Source: Patiria pectinifera (lineage: Eukaryota; Echinodermata; Asteroidea; Valvatida; Asterinidae). From it: DNA of 64,000 nt. The stretch's first letter is position 1; each line of letters starts with the position of its first letter. Positions 43,705-53,722 of the stretch are shown here, piece after piece. The stretch covers positions 8,618,001 through 8,682,000 of the forward strand of contig CM057141.1 of assembly GCA_029964075.1 (NCBI GenBank), written 5' to 3'. The notes under the pieces were generated by a model that saw nothing but the letters and a program-made list of their open reading frames with translations, ran no database searches and was not told the origin of the DNA. The translations under genes were made by a program, and so were the position numbers.

Positions 43705-45753
43705 TTACATGTCGGATAAATCCCTCCTCAAATGTGAACGAAAAGCCCCCACACCCTCTAAAATCAAAATGTTCCTGGTTTCAGCATCAAGCTCAGAGAT
43801 TACTTTAGGAAAGCGAACAGCAGCACTATATTTGTAGGCATCAGTCCTTGGATTTAAATGATGGAAAGTGAGCATGTCTGGGTGCCTAACATTAACGTGG
43901 AACAAATTAAGAAAATCCGACATAAAACCCAATCTCTTAGACATTAAAAGTTTCGTGATAAAACTGGTGTTTAAAAAAGTTCTCCTATTAGAAAGAGTCA
44001 TTAGACCCAAGCTCTGCAGTCTATCTTGGTAGCTTTGCTCCATATAGTTCTTTCGCAGTATCATACGACTTGCCCGGCGCTGGATCGATTCGATGGCGTC
44101 GATGTGCTTTTTGCGGTGGATCCACCAAACGGGCGAGCAATAGTCAACAATGGGCAAGATGAGGGTCTTGTACAGGTTGAGAGAAACACTGGAGTGGCAA
44201 TTGCCAGATACTAAACGTATCAGGCCAATGAGTCTGTTGCACTTAGAGATAACATCTTGAACGTGCGAATCCCATGACTGGTTGCTTTGGAACAGGCAGC
44301 CAAGAAGCTTGAGGGAACTCACACACTCCAAAGCAGAACCTCCGAGGGTGTAAGTAGGACTGGGTAGTTGACGCCATGACAAACGCATAACTTTGCATTT
44401 TCCAGCATTCAGATGTAGGCAATTTGAGTCAGCCCACGTTGAAATACTGTTCAAGTCATTTTGAAGTAGAGGATCACGAAGATCGGTGAAAACATTTCTA
44501 AAAAGAAATGTGTCATCGGCATACTGTACGACGTTGGATGAAATGTGAAGATGCAAATCGTTAGCATACAGCACATACAACAAAGGCCCAAGAACCGAGC
44601 CTTGTGGCACTCCAGAACAAACTGGCAACCATCTGGATGTGCTACCTTTGTATACAACTCGCTGCATACGGTTTGTCAAAAATGATCCGATCCATTCAAG
44701 GGCAGCTCCTCTGATGTTATAGCACTGATGAAGTTTTTTAGCGAGGATCTTGTGCGGTATGGTGTCAACAGCACGGCTGAAATCCAACGATATCAAGTCC
44801 ACTGCAGGCACTCTTGCATCCAGAGATCTCAACCAGGCCGTTGTGGCCGATAATAATGCAGTGTTGCAAGATCTCCCTGGAATAAACCCATGCTGCTGAG
44901 AGGATACAAGACCGTTCTCTAGACAGTGGTCGAGTATCTGGGGAACAACGATCTTCTCCAAGATTTTGCAGACGATCGAAGTTAACGAGACAGGCCTGTA
45001 ATTACACAAGTTAGTTTTGTCACCACGTTTGTATACCGGCACAACATTAGCACGCTTCCAAGACTTTGGAAGACATCCTGCAGCAAGCGTGCTATTATAA
45101 AATTTAGTCAGCACAGGTATGATGGTAGGGCAAGCTAATTTTAGCATCTGTGCACTGATGCCATCTGGACCGTGAGCTTTTCGAGCAAACAGTTTCTTGA
45201 TTTCAGAGGCAACCTGCGCTGTGTTTATCCTGAAATTGTTCAGAGGTGGGATGTCCAGGGCAGGGGCAGTGACATCGTTGGTATCCGCAGATCCAGAAAA
45301 GAAACTGGCAAACAGATCATTAAACTCAGCTGCAATCCGTGTTGGGTCACAGATTTTGCTACCGTCCGACAGAAGGAAGCAATCGACAGAGTTTGAAGTA
45401 TTTCGTTTGGATTTAACAAACGACCAGAAGGACTTACGGTTATCCTTTTTCTTAAACAGATCAGTCACAAAGTCACTGTAAGCCTTTTTGGAGGATTTGC
45501 GAACCTTATTTCTAGCTCGTTTGTACTTGTTCCAGGCGGATGCAGTCCCTGTAGATCGAGCTCTCCTGAAAAGTCTGCGTTTTTCAAGTATCAGCTTGTG
45601 CAGATCCGCAGAAATCCAGGGTTTAACTCGTTTTCTACCTCGACGGACAGGAATACATTCCCGCACACAAGCAAGGAAGTAATCGCTAAAGTTCTCCCAA
45701 GCATCGTCTAAGTCGCTGTAATCAATCAGGTTCCAGGGCATCGCAGACAGCAA
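43705..45753 (-). CDS. CR1-like LINE reverse transcriptase
   Basis: 682 open codons. Basic linker helix (residues 45-110), then RT blocks: AHGPDGIS (193-200), NYRPVSLTS (251-259), QHGFIPGRS (287-295), ISLDFSRAVDTIPH (321-334, first catalytic Asp), SGVPQGSVLGP (380-390), YADDTFLF (411-418, catalytic pair) and a thumb/C-terminal part with PIVDYCSPVWW. In most relatives the first block reads KAFD rather than RAVD. This is not the true N-terminus: the frame continues upstream from the endonuclease across a frameshift near 45830. No internal stop. Confidence 0.92.
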   Translation of the reverse strand: MLSAMPWNLIDYSDLDDAWENFSDYFLACVRECIPVRRGRKRVKPWISADLHKLILEKRRLFRRARSTGTASAWNKYKRARNKVRKSSKKAYSDFVTDLFKKKDNRKSFWSFVKSKRNTSNSVDCFLLSDGSKICDPTRIAAEFNDLFASFFSGSADTNDVTAPALDIPPLNNFRINTAQVASEIKKLFARKAHGPDGISAQMLKLACPTIIPVLTKFYNSTLAAGCLPKSWKRANVVPVYKRGDKTNLCNYRPVSLTSIVCKILEKIVVPQILDHCLENGLVSSQQHGFIPGRSCNTALLSATTAWLRSLDARVPAVDLISLDFSRAVDTIPHKILAKKLHQCYNIRGAALEWIGSFLTNRMQRVVYKGSTSRWLPVCSGVPQGSVLGPLLYVLYANDLHLHISSNVVQYADDTFLFRNVFTDLRDPLLQNDLNSISTWADSNCLHLNAGKCKVMRLSWRQLPSPTYTLGGSALECVSSLKLLGCLFQSNQSWDSHVQDVISKCNRLIGLIRLVSGNCHSSVSLNLYKTLILPIVDYCSPVWWIHRKKHIDAIESIQRRASRMILRKNYMEQSYQDRLQSLGLMTLSNRRTFLNTSFITKLLMSKRLGFMSDFLNLFHVNVRHPDMLTFHHLNPRTDAYKYSAAVRFPKVISELDAETRNILILEGVGAFRSHLRRDLSDM

Positions 45754-45817
45754 GTTATGAAAGTGGTTCAGATCGGCTTTGTGATATTGGAACGTTTCAC
45801 AAACCTGATCTGGCAGC

Positions 45818-46215
45818 TTACCAGGAGATCCTCTGAATTCTGAAGGAAACCATGTGATGATCAGAACTGCTCAGTCCAGGCTCGATGCTGACATTACAAA
45901 CGCGATCTGGTCGAGATGTGAATATCAGATCAATTATGGAATTCGTCAAAAAGTCAGCTGAAGACCTTGTAGGTTTAGAAACGACTTGATCCACACAAAA
46001 GCTGTCGGCTAAATCTTGAAGTGTAGATTTCAGTGGGCACGGATTGACAGGCGACCAGTTGATATTAAAATCGCCCATCAAAATAAAGCCGGCGTACAGG
46101 TCCAATTCAAGGTTATTCAATACTTCTTCGAGAAGTCCCAAACTAGCAGCATCCGTGAGAGGCCTGTAGTATGCTCCGCAGAGCCAACGCTCAGAATTAA
46201 TGGTAAAAGCAGCGC
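45818..46215 (-). pseudogene. CR1-like LINE endonuclease, C-terminal half (shifted frame)
   Basis: In the shifted frame the strand reads AYYRPLTDA, FILMGDFNINW (catalytic Asp/Asn), DLADSFCVDQVV, STIDLIFTSRPD-like and SSDHHMVSF (catalytic Asp-His), the later motifs of APE-type endonucleases. The frame enters near 46210 and leaves near 45830 by indels that together restore the original frame. In this genome copy the endonuclease cannot be made in one piece. Confidence 0.85.
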
Positions 46216-47145
46216 ATAAAACTCAATGGATGATGGAAAGCCACTGGAATCAACTGCTGTTGGATTCAGAGAATTCGAAATCGCAAGTAACACACCTCCA
46301 TCTCGACGATTGCGATCCTTACGAAACACACTGTGAGTCTCGAATAGAGCAGAGTCTGGAATTGTGGAGTCCAACCATGTTTCAGTGACAGCGACGACAG
46401 ACAAGTTCATTGAGTGAACAACTGCCTGGAGTTCCGATACTTTGTTTTTAATGCTCCGAGCATTGATGTTCGCACCAAAAATTGCCCTCGAACTAGTTGC
46501 ATTAACCTCAGAAGCTAGAGTTTGGTCAGGTTGATGTAAAAATGACAGCGAGTTGTCGAAGCTGTTGGAAATCTCGTCACTGCTAATTGAAACTGTAGAG
46601 TCAAAGTAGGAGTCCGACAACGGAGGCAAAGCACAGTGTAGGCAGGACCAAGGTTCATCAGGTAAATCAAACAAGCGACTGTATTCCAATGAAGACACAG
46701 ACTGACATCTTATGTGGAACCAGGTACAGCAGCTGTTACAGAGTAGGCCCATTTGATTTGACTTGACAGGTTTAAGGCAAGTTCCACATGGATACTTGTA
46801 CGTTGGTCCAGAGTTCATTTCTACATCACCGCACACCAACAAAACAAAAAGCAGAGCAGATCGTGTACCTGTTTTGTTATGCAAAGTCCTGTGCAGATTA
46901 GCACAACGGCCATGACGACTCAGTAAATTCTCATGCTGACCACTCAAAACCACACCATTGCAGAAAACGAAATCTAGCCCATTAAAGCTGAAACGTTGAT
47001 GCAGATTCACTGTAAAATGTCCTGCTTGATTTATAGCGGTCCAGCTCCCGAATTCTGCAACAATTAGCCCTGCAGCAAAGAATATGTGGGCTAAAACAGT
47101 GATGAAAAGTGCGAGTGGCAGAGCTCTGAGAAGCACACCCGTCAT
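46206..47145 (-). CDS. CR1-like LINE N-terminal part: hydrophobic segment, 2A-like motif, PHD finger, endonuclease start
   Basis: From the Met at 47145: a hydrophobic signal-like stretch (ALPLALFITVLAHIFFAAGL, residues 8-27), about 75 residues of spacer, then a second hydrophobic run ALLFVLLVCGDVEMNSGP (46804-46857). This has the form of a 2A peptide (LLLxGDVExNPGP) with Ser in place of the first Pro. A PHD-like finger follows: CGTCLKPVKSNQMGLLCNSC, then CTWFHIRC and CLHC (46620-46790). The endonuclease starts with NINARSIKNKV (in place of NxRSL) and VVAVTETWLD (catalytic Glu). Opposite-strand and neighbouring frames are shadows. Confidence 0.85.
46804..46857 (-). other. 2A-like motif with NSGP instead of NPGP
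   Basis: GDVEMNSGP preceded by a leucine-rich run. True 2A peptides need DxExNPG followed by P for ribosome skipping; substitution of the first Pro is expected to reduce or abolish it (family knowledge). 2A sequences are known in APE-type LINEs of several marine invertebrates. Confidence 0.75.
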
Positions 47146-47544
47146 GGTGTAACCCTCTTCTTCAGAGGCTAAAATAGAAATGACAGAGGTACATACATTA
47201 ATATGGGGGTGCACACAAACATGCAGGGCTGAAAGAAACACAAAAGGAGGATTAGGTGGGAAAGGTGTGGAAAGATGCAGGGGAGGATGGATGAGAGAAC
47301 AAAGAAACAAAGGGAGATGGCAAACCACAAGGGGTTTGGTATAAACAGGGGAGGGACCAGAAAGGGGAAGGATCAAAGGTCAGAGGGAGTGGGAACGGAC
47401 AAAAGAGTGTGAGAGTGAAGGGGGATGATGCCGGGGAACAGTATGCAGGTGGAAAGGGATGAAAGATGGGTAAACACAAACAAGGAAGACCAGGTGGATT
47501 ATCTGTAACAGAAGACAATGGAGGAAGAAAAGGATTAATCATTT
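47146..47544 (-). other. Pyrimidine-rich leader between PLE and LINE
   Basis: On the minus strand a C/T-rich 5' leader with two acceptor-like sites (TTTGTGTTTCTTTCAG and TCATTTCTATTTTAG) and then CCTCTGAAGAAGAGGGTTAC just before the LINE start codon. Whether it is all LINE or partly PLE 3' flank is not settled. Confidence 0.45.
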
Positions 47545-49502
47545 GCAAGTTGGATGTTGAGACCATGTGGTTGAATAGTTCGAAGACGATTCATCCACAC
47601 TTTCTCTCTGCTTCGGCGAACTGAGTCCTTGCGATGGCCAAGAGATTCAATGCCCTGCAAAATCATATCAGAAATGGAGTGGTTAGGCAGGTTGAAGTGA
47701 TGACCAACAGGGGTGTCTAGTTTCTTGGTGTTGACCGTTGACCGGTGGGCATAGAAACGCTTCTTGAGCGTATTCTTGGTCTCACCTACATACTGCACTC
47801 CACAGACCCTGCAAGAAATGAGATATATGACATTAGAGATGTTACAAGTAATGTTACCAATGGTTCTGTGGGTAGTGACAGAAGAGTGGCCAGAAAAGGA
47901 GTGAGACCCCTGGATATGACTCTGGCAGACAACACATCTGGAACTGCACTTGAAAGTACCATGCTGGGTGGGAGGGGATGTATCTAAGGATGGGACTTCA
48001 GCTCGAACAATCAAGTCCCGTAGATTTCGAGGACGCCTGTAAGCTAATGTGGGGCCGTTGGGGATGGCGCGGGCAAGGCGATCTGAAGTATGGAGGATAT
48101 GATGATTGTCATTAGTGATTTTGCGAAGGGGAGGGAGATTGGGGTGAAACGTGGTAACCAAGGGAATCTTGGGTTTGGCCATGGCATCAGGGGCCTTTCC
48201 CGTGAGAGCTAGATTTATGGGGATAGCTTTAGCTCTGGCAATGGCACGATGAACTTGGCGAGAGCTGTGACCCCTGGCTAGCAAGTTGTTCCTCAGTATC
48301 TGTGTATGGCGAGAGAAATCGGAATCATTAGAACAAATTCTTCTGAGTCCGAGTGCCTGGCTAAACGCTATGCCAGTTTTGCAGAGCCTGGGGTGACAGC
48401 TGGAGGAGTGGAGGTACTGGTGGGTGTCTTTGGGTTTGGAGTACAGGTCAGTGGTTAGTGAGTTGCCTTGCTTGCGGACGGTGACATCCAGAAAGTGGGT
48501 TTGGTGAGCCAAGAACTCCGATGTGAATTTGATGGTTCTGTGGAAGGAATTGATGTGGTTAGTGAAGGTCAAGAGACTGTCCTCATCACTGGTCCAGATG
48601 AAAAAAACATCATCAATATAGCTCCACCAGATCCAAGGGCGACATGGGGCCGAGGCAAGAATGCGTTCTTCAAGGTCACCCATGAAGAGGCAAGCCATGG
48701 AGGGGGCCATGCGATTGCCCATTGCAGTGCCGTGTACCTGTAGATAGTGTTCACCAAGGAAGGAAAAATTGTTGTTCGTTAGTATTAGTCTCATGAGGGT
48801 GCCAACATCACTGGTGGGAGGAGTCATGTGTCCTGCCTTGGCCAGAGCCAAGGAGCAAGCACGAACACCCTCCTCATGTGGGATGTTGGTGTACAGAGAT
48901 GAGACGTCGAAAGTCCCAATGATGGCTTTGCTGGGAATCTGGTCCTTGAATCCTTCAAGCTTGCGTAGGCAGTTTGGGGTGTCGTGAATGTATGACGAAA
49001 TCTGTGGGACAAGTGGTTTGAGAAAACTGTCAATGAACAGGGAGATGCGTTCCGTGGGTGAGCCATTACCGGAGATGATGGGTCTACCGGGGTTGCCAGC
49101 CTTGTGAATCTTGGGTAGAAGGTAAAATCTGGCAGTCCTAAAATCACAGGGAGAAAGAAATTTGTGAGCTTTCTTGGACAACTGGTCACGTGATCGCATA
49201 TCGTCAAGTACCTGTTGTATATCTCGACAGAAAGTGCCTGTGGGGTCAGAGTCAAGGCGGGTATAGTTCGTGGGATTATCCAACTGGCGGTGGGCCTCAT
49301 CAGTGTACTGCTGACGATCCATGATGACCACTGCTGAACCTTTATCTGCAGGCTTGATGATGATGACGGTGCAAGAGCGCAAGGAGTTGAGAGCCAGGCG
49401 CTCCTCTCTGGGGAGATTATCATGAGTCCTGTGGGGGAAGTTGTCCGGCTTATTTTTTTTTTTGCCGGTCACTTGGCCTCCGAATAGAGAACATATAACC
49501 AC
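47535..49502 (-). CDS. Penelope-like element: RT plus GIY-YIG endonuclease
   Basis: 655 codons without a stop. RT motifs: KPADKGSAVVIMD (50-62), GNGSPTERIS (145-154), TFDVSSLYTNIPHEEG (197-212, first catalytic Asp), HGTAMGNRMAPS (257-268), WWSYIDDVFFIW (292-303, catalytic IDD) and HFLDVTV. A linker with CSSRCVVC is followed by a GIY-YIG nuclease from about 557: VIYLISCRVCGVQYVGET, KRFYAHR, VGHHF, REKVWMNRL (Glu) and GLN. This is the complete domain set of endonuclease-bearing PLEs. Residues 1-16 are probably flanking sequence, so the copy looks 5'-truncated. The last few codons (QLAND) may come from the LINE that inserted at 47545-47551. Confidence 0.93.
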   Translation of the reverse strand: MVICSLFGGQVTGKKKNKPDNFPHRTHDNLPREERLALNSLRSCTVIIIKPADKGSAVVIMDRQQYTDEAHRQLDNPTNYTRLDSDPTGTFCRDIQQVLDDMRSRDQLSKKAHKFLSPCDFRTARFYLLPKIHKAGNPGRPIISGNGSPTERISLFIDSFLKPLVPQISSYIHDTPNCLRKLEGFKDQIPSKAIIGTFDVSSLYTNIPHEEGVRACSLALAKAGHMTPPTSDVGTLMRLILTNNNFSFLGEHYLQVHGTAMGNRMAPSMACLFMGDLEERILASAPCRPWIWWSYIDDVFFIWTSDEDSLLTFTNHINSFHRTIKFTSEFLAHQTHFLDVTVRKQGNSLTTDLYSKPKDTHQYLHSSSCHPRLCKTGIAFSQALGLRRICSNDSDFSRHTQILRNNLLARGHSSRQVHRAIARAKAIPINLALTGKAPDAMAKPKIPLVTTFHPNLPPLRKITNDNHHILHTSDRLARAIPNGPTLAYRRPRNLRDLIVRAEVPSLDTSPPTQHGTFKCSSRCVVCQSHIQGSHSFSGHSSVTTHRTIGNITCNISNVIYLISCRVCGVQYVGETKNTLKKRFYAHRSTVNTKKLDTPVGHHFNLPNHSISDMILQGIESLGHRKDSVRRSREKVWMNRLRTIQPHGLNIQLAND

Positions 49503-50540
49503 AGAATAGAGAACATATAACCCCTAACCAAGCTGGCTCTGTCCATACTTTGTGCAAAGGCGAAAATTTTGGGGTGGGGGGGGGGCGGCCGGGGCTTCGC
49601 ATTTTTTCCCCAGGAATTCTAGGGGGAAAAAAATTGTGACAGAGCTGGGTTTTTTGGACCGCAACCCCCTCTGGATCTGCGCCTGAAGGAGGTTGAGCTG
49701 GCGTATTTTTTGGGGGAGGGACACTTTGATTACCAGAGTTTTGAAGTTTGGTCAGTAACCATGACCTCCAAAAGTACCCGCCTTGTGTTTTTCATCATTT
49801 ATCAATCACTTTTTGGTCAATTGACATTTTCAGCATTTCTGGATGAGGTAACACTGTTGTTTGATGATCATGAAAAGAGCCTGTCATGCTTGTTGTTCTT
49901 TTGCTAATTCTCAACTGTTTTTTTTTTTTTTCAGGGTAATTTTACGTCTTTTAACTTGCAACGAACTTTTTTTTACTGGGGGGTTTGGCATTTTTCTCAT
50001 GTTTTGTTTATTTTTTTTGCTAATTTTTTTTTATATTTGTTTTTAAATTGCATGTATTGAAACTTATTAACTTTTTAATGTTTAATGTGGACATGCACAA
50101 TAATTGGGTCTTTGAACTATAATGGGGGGGGGGACATTTTTTACCCCTTCTTTTTGCTGGACTATTTTTTTTTTTTATTTATTTTTTCTTTTATCTTGTC
50201 TTTTTCTCATTGTAGTATTTTGATGTTAATTTTGGGGATAATCATATCTATTTTTTTTGTTTAACGGGGACGTTAATGTTTTAGCATTTACACCTCTGCC
50301 ATTTTTAATATATTTGTTTATTGTTAATACATTTTTATAGATTTTCATAGATTTATATATTTCTTTGTGTAGCCAGAGGTATTGAAATTGAAGGCCTTCT
50401 GGCCACAGTTTTTAGGTAAACTTTTTTAATTCCAGGCATATGCCCCTGGCTTTCGTTTTTGTCATCTTGGTTTTTGTTTTTATATTTTGTGAAAGTTTGT
50501 TGTTTGCATGTGTTTTTAATGCCGAATAAATAATAATAAT
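49503..50540. other. Low-complexity intron DNA with a G/C-run MITE-like piece
   Basis: Two copies of GAATAGAGAACATATAACC lie at 49483-49522. A G-run block ending CTGGATCTGCGCCTG (49510-49684) looks like the end of a CAGGCGCAG-type MITE, but the left end is unclear. From 49900 to 50540 the DNA is T-rich, ending in (AAT)n. Confidence 0.5.
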
Positions 50541-50548
50541 AATAACTA

Positions 50549-51816
50549 GACATATGTTTGTGGACAAACATAGGGCTGTTTCGGCATTATAATTTTTTAC
50601 TTTACGTCCCTGACTATGCGCATACATGGAGGAAGGGCATGAACATAAAATCTGTCAAAGTTAGCCGAAAATCGGCTAAAACGGTCACTGTGATGTGGAC
50701 AGGATTTGATCCCGGCAACACGTGCTCTGCAGGCTGACTGACATACGATGTATGTGCGTAACGTACGTGTATGTACATGTACATATAGACGTTCTGTGCA
50801 TGTTTTAGAGCAGAGGTAATGTCAACCTGAAGTTTTAAGCGTGCGCAGGGCATGTCCAAGTTTGCTTATTGCCTCGAGGCTTTGAAATGTTTAGACCTAC
50901 CCTTAAATAGACAATTAAAGTAAACACTAATTTAAAAACTGCCATGGTTGATTTTTCAGGAATTTTCAAAAGAAAAAGGGTATTTTCATTATAACTTCCG
51001 GTCTGATGACGTCATCTGCCTAAAACTTCGCACACGTCTTAAGTGGGTCAAGGTCATCATATACACCAATATTTAGGCGATTCCGACAAACTTTGCCACA
51101 GACATCTATTCAAAATACATTTTTGAAAATTTTGAACCTGTCGCTAGAGGGCGCTCGAAGAGTGCATGACGTCATCGGTAGATGATTTGAAGAATACTAT
51201 CGGCCAAGAGACTAACACTGTTAAAAGCAAGTTCATATCTATTACCACTTTTAAATAATAAGCCACTTCCGGTTTTGGCCTTTTTCGACCGGAAGCAAGG
51301 GTCACGTGATTTCACGCACACTGAATGAAATAAAGACCTCGACCTACTCTACCACTTGCCGGTAACAGAATGCTGCGGACGCGTACGGTTGATTTCTTAT
51401 GCATTTTTAAATATTAAAAGTGCCAAAATTTAATTGCCTATAAATAAACACAGGATGACGTCATCGTGACGTCATCATTCCACAATGTTGTTTGAATTAG
51501 GGTCTTTGCTTGGATAAAGAGTGGTGTAAATGAATTATTGGCAAAGAGTCGAAAATGCCCTTTGAAAAGCGACAATTTTTTTAAATTTCTGTGTACAAAG
51601 TCTATGGGAAAAATTAAATATTCAAAAATCTATGATAAATTAGTTGATGACGTCACCATGACGTCAATCTTCGGGACACATCTTTGCTATAGGGACTATG
51701 CCTATGCCAACTTTGAATGATGTCTGACAAAGATTAATGCCAAAAGTGGCGTGTAGAAAAAACGTGTACAAAGTCTATGGGATTTAGGCGACAAAAAGAA
51801 GAAGAAGAAAAACTAG
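50549..51816 (-). mobile_element. Helitron-like CRE-rich repeat, copy 1
   Basis: Read on the minus strand, the 3' end is ATGTTTGTCCACAAACAT (8-bp-stem hairpin, about 50555-50572), then ATGTCTAG before a T (CTAG at about 50547-50550). The body contains GACGTCAT sites and ends near 51810 with the CCCATAGACTTTGTACACG block also present at 20680. The 5' boundary is imprecise. Confidence 0.5.
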
Positions 51817-53475
51817 AGGTCTATGTCTGTTTGCAACAGAACATAGGGCTTTTCCGCATTATGTTTTTTTTAATCAATAATATGCCCTGAATATGTATGA
51901 ACATAAAATCTGTCAAAGTTAGCCGAAAATCGGCTAAAACGGTCACTGTGGACAGGATTTGACCTCGGCAATATGATGTATGTGCGTGTGTATATGGTCT
52001 TTGCTTGGACAAAGAGTGATCTAAATGAATTACTGGCAAAGAGTCGAAAATGCACTTTGAAAATCGACAATTTTTTTTGAATTTTTGATGAAATCATCGT
52101 GACGTCACTTCGGACTTTGCAAACTAGTACGATTATCTACCTACCCACCAAGTGTCATGACAATTTGACCTTTCCTTATATGATTTTTGAAAAATCGCAT
52201 TTTGATGACGTCATAATGACGTCACACATTTTTCAAGTTTTGTGCGAATACCTATTACCTAACAGACCAAATGCAAAAAAGAATTTTGCATTTTGCATGT
52301 TGCATTCGAAAGATATGGCTAAAAGGTCCAAAAAATCAAATATTCATATAAAATCTCAGGATGACGTCATCATGATGTCACCTCATTTTTAATCTATAAC
52401 ACATCCCGGTATAGCCACATACATGTACCAAGTTTCAACCCAATCGGACTTACATTTCTGTAGATATAAAACTTCACAATATGCACGTAAATTTTCAAAA
52501 ATCAATAAAAAATTAGGTGATGACGTCATCGTGACGTCATAGTCTTGGCATAATTTTTGTATGAGGGTCTTCCTTGGCTGTAACTTTGATGACGATTCCA
52601 GATCGCCAAGTTATAAAAATGGTGAATTGAAAAGTGTACAAAGTCAATGGGTTAAAAATCCCACAGCAGAATAACTGCACCTTTAAATACGTGATTTGCC
52701 TTTAAACTGAATTATTTTTATAAAATATTACTTGATATTCTGACTCTTGGGAATATTTTCAATCAAATGGCAAGCGTAAAAAAATACGATTTCTTTTTCC
52801 TTCTCACAGTAATTCTCGGCCGAAGTTCAGAAACACTCAGTAAGATATATCAGTGTTGTATATGGAAAGACTTGTGGAGAAAGCTGTGTACAAAGTATAT
52901 GAGAAAAAATAATTATTCATGAATCCATAATAAATCATTTGATGATGACGTCATCATGATGTCATAGTCTTGGCATAATTTTTGTATGAGGGTCTTCCTT
53001 GGCTGCAACTTTGACGATTCCAGATCGCCAAGTTATAAAAATGGTGGCTTGAAAACGTGTACAAGTCAATAAGTTAAAAAATCCCACAGCAGAAAAACTC
53101 CACCTTTAAATACGTGATTTGCCTTTAAACTGAAACATTTTTATAAGATGTTACTTGCTATTCTAACTCTTGGGAATATTTTCAATGAAATGACAGTCGT
53201 AAAAAAATACGATTTCTTTTTCCTTCTCATAGTAATTCTCGGCCGAAGTTCAGAACTACTCAGTAAGATATATCAGTGTTGTATAGGGAAAGACTTGTGG
53301 AGAAAGCTGTGTACAAAGTCTATGAGAAAAATTAATTATTCATAAATCCATAATAAATCACTTGATGACGTCACCATGACGTCACTCTTCGAGACACATC
53401 TTGGCTATAGGGACTATGCTTATGCCAACTGTCAGTGATGTCTGACAAAGATTAATGCCAAAAGTGCTATAATAC
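51817..53475 (-). mobile_element. Helitron-like CRE-rich repeat, copy 2, with internal duplication
   Basis: The 3' end on the minus strand has hairpin CTGTTGCAAACAG, then ACATAGACCTCTAG and a T (about 51818). The body is the inverse of 20640-21500, with shared CCCGGTATAGCCACATAC, AAATCTCAGGATGACGTCAT and many GTGACGTCA. Inside it a 424-bp segment is duplicated in tandem (52541-52964 and 52965 to about 53380). The window's densest TGACGTCA clusters are here. Confidence 0.55.
52541..53380. repeat. 424-bp tandem duplication
   Basis: AGTCTTGGCATAATTTTTGT, TACGATTTCTTTTTCCTTCT, ATTCTCGGCCGAAGTTCAGA and GAAAGACTTGTGGAGAAAGC each occur twice, 424 to 430 bases apart, with few differences. A single local duplication of part of the Helitron-like repeat. 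Confidence 0.85.
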
Positions 53476-53585
53476 GTCCCTATATATTTTTTTTAGATTG
53501 TTGTGATCTGAAATTTGAAGATTGACTTGACATAAGTGTTTGCATATCTGTTTATTTTTGAAAATATGTTTAATCTATTTGACAG

Positions 53586-53722
53586 GAGTTAGAAAGACTA
53601 TCTTTAGTTATCAACAATATAGATGAAAGAGGTGATGCCACGAAAGCCTTGATACAGCTTCAGCAAAAAGCAAGAGTGATTGAGACGATGTGTTCTCAAA
53701 TCAGGCCTTCATCTGATGCAAG
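53586..53722 (+). CDS. PH-domain protein, exon 4
   Basis: Acceptor TAATCTATTTGACAG, donor GTATTT. It enters in phase 0, matching 32093, and leaves with two bases. It encodes ELERLSLVINNIDERGDATK, then ALIQLQQKARVIETMCSQIR: a strongly helical, probably coiled-coil segment continuing the FYQAMRHFQE helix of the previous exon. It lies 110 bp from the end of a Helitron-like repeat. The match of phase and of helix across 21.5 kb of transposon-filled intron supports it. Confidence 0.82.

Larger units (their letters stand above)
43203..47544 (-). mobile_element. CR1-like LINE, full-length candidate
   Basis: The minus-strand element ends at 43203 in an (AAAT)n-type tail. GCAAGTT occurs directly outside both proposed ends (43196-43202 and 47545-47551), a candidate 7-bp target duplication. 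In order it has a pyrimidine-rich leader, an N-terminal hydrophobic segment, a 2A-like motif, a PHD-type zinc finger, an APE-type endonuclease, a reverse transcriptase and a 500-bp 3' UTR. Two frameshifts of opposite sense split the otherwise continuous frame of about 1147 codons (start 47145). The order fits the CR1 group. Confidence 0.75.

Noticed and set aside
45172-45682. Plus-strand frames opposite the LINE
   Set aside because: Antisense shadows of the reverse-transcriptase frame.
47252-47566. 104-codon Pro-rich minus frame between PLE and LINE
   Set aside because: Composition simply mirrors a pyrimidine-rich leader; no match to LINE ORF1 proteins is visible.
48824-49423. 199-codon minus frame overlapping the Penelope-like RT
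   Set aside because: Shadow frame; the 655-codon frame carries all RT and GIY-YIG motifs.
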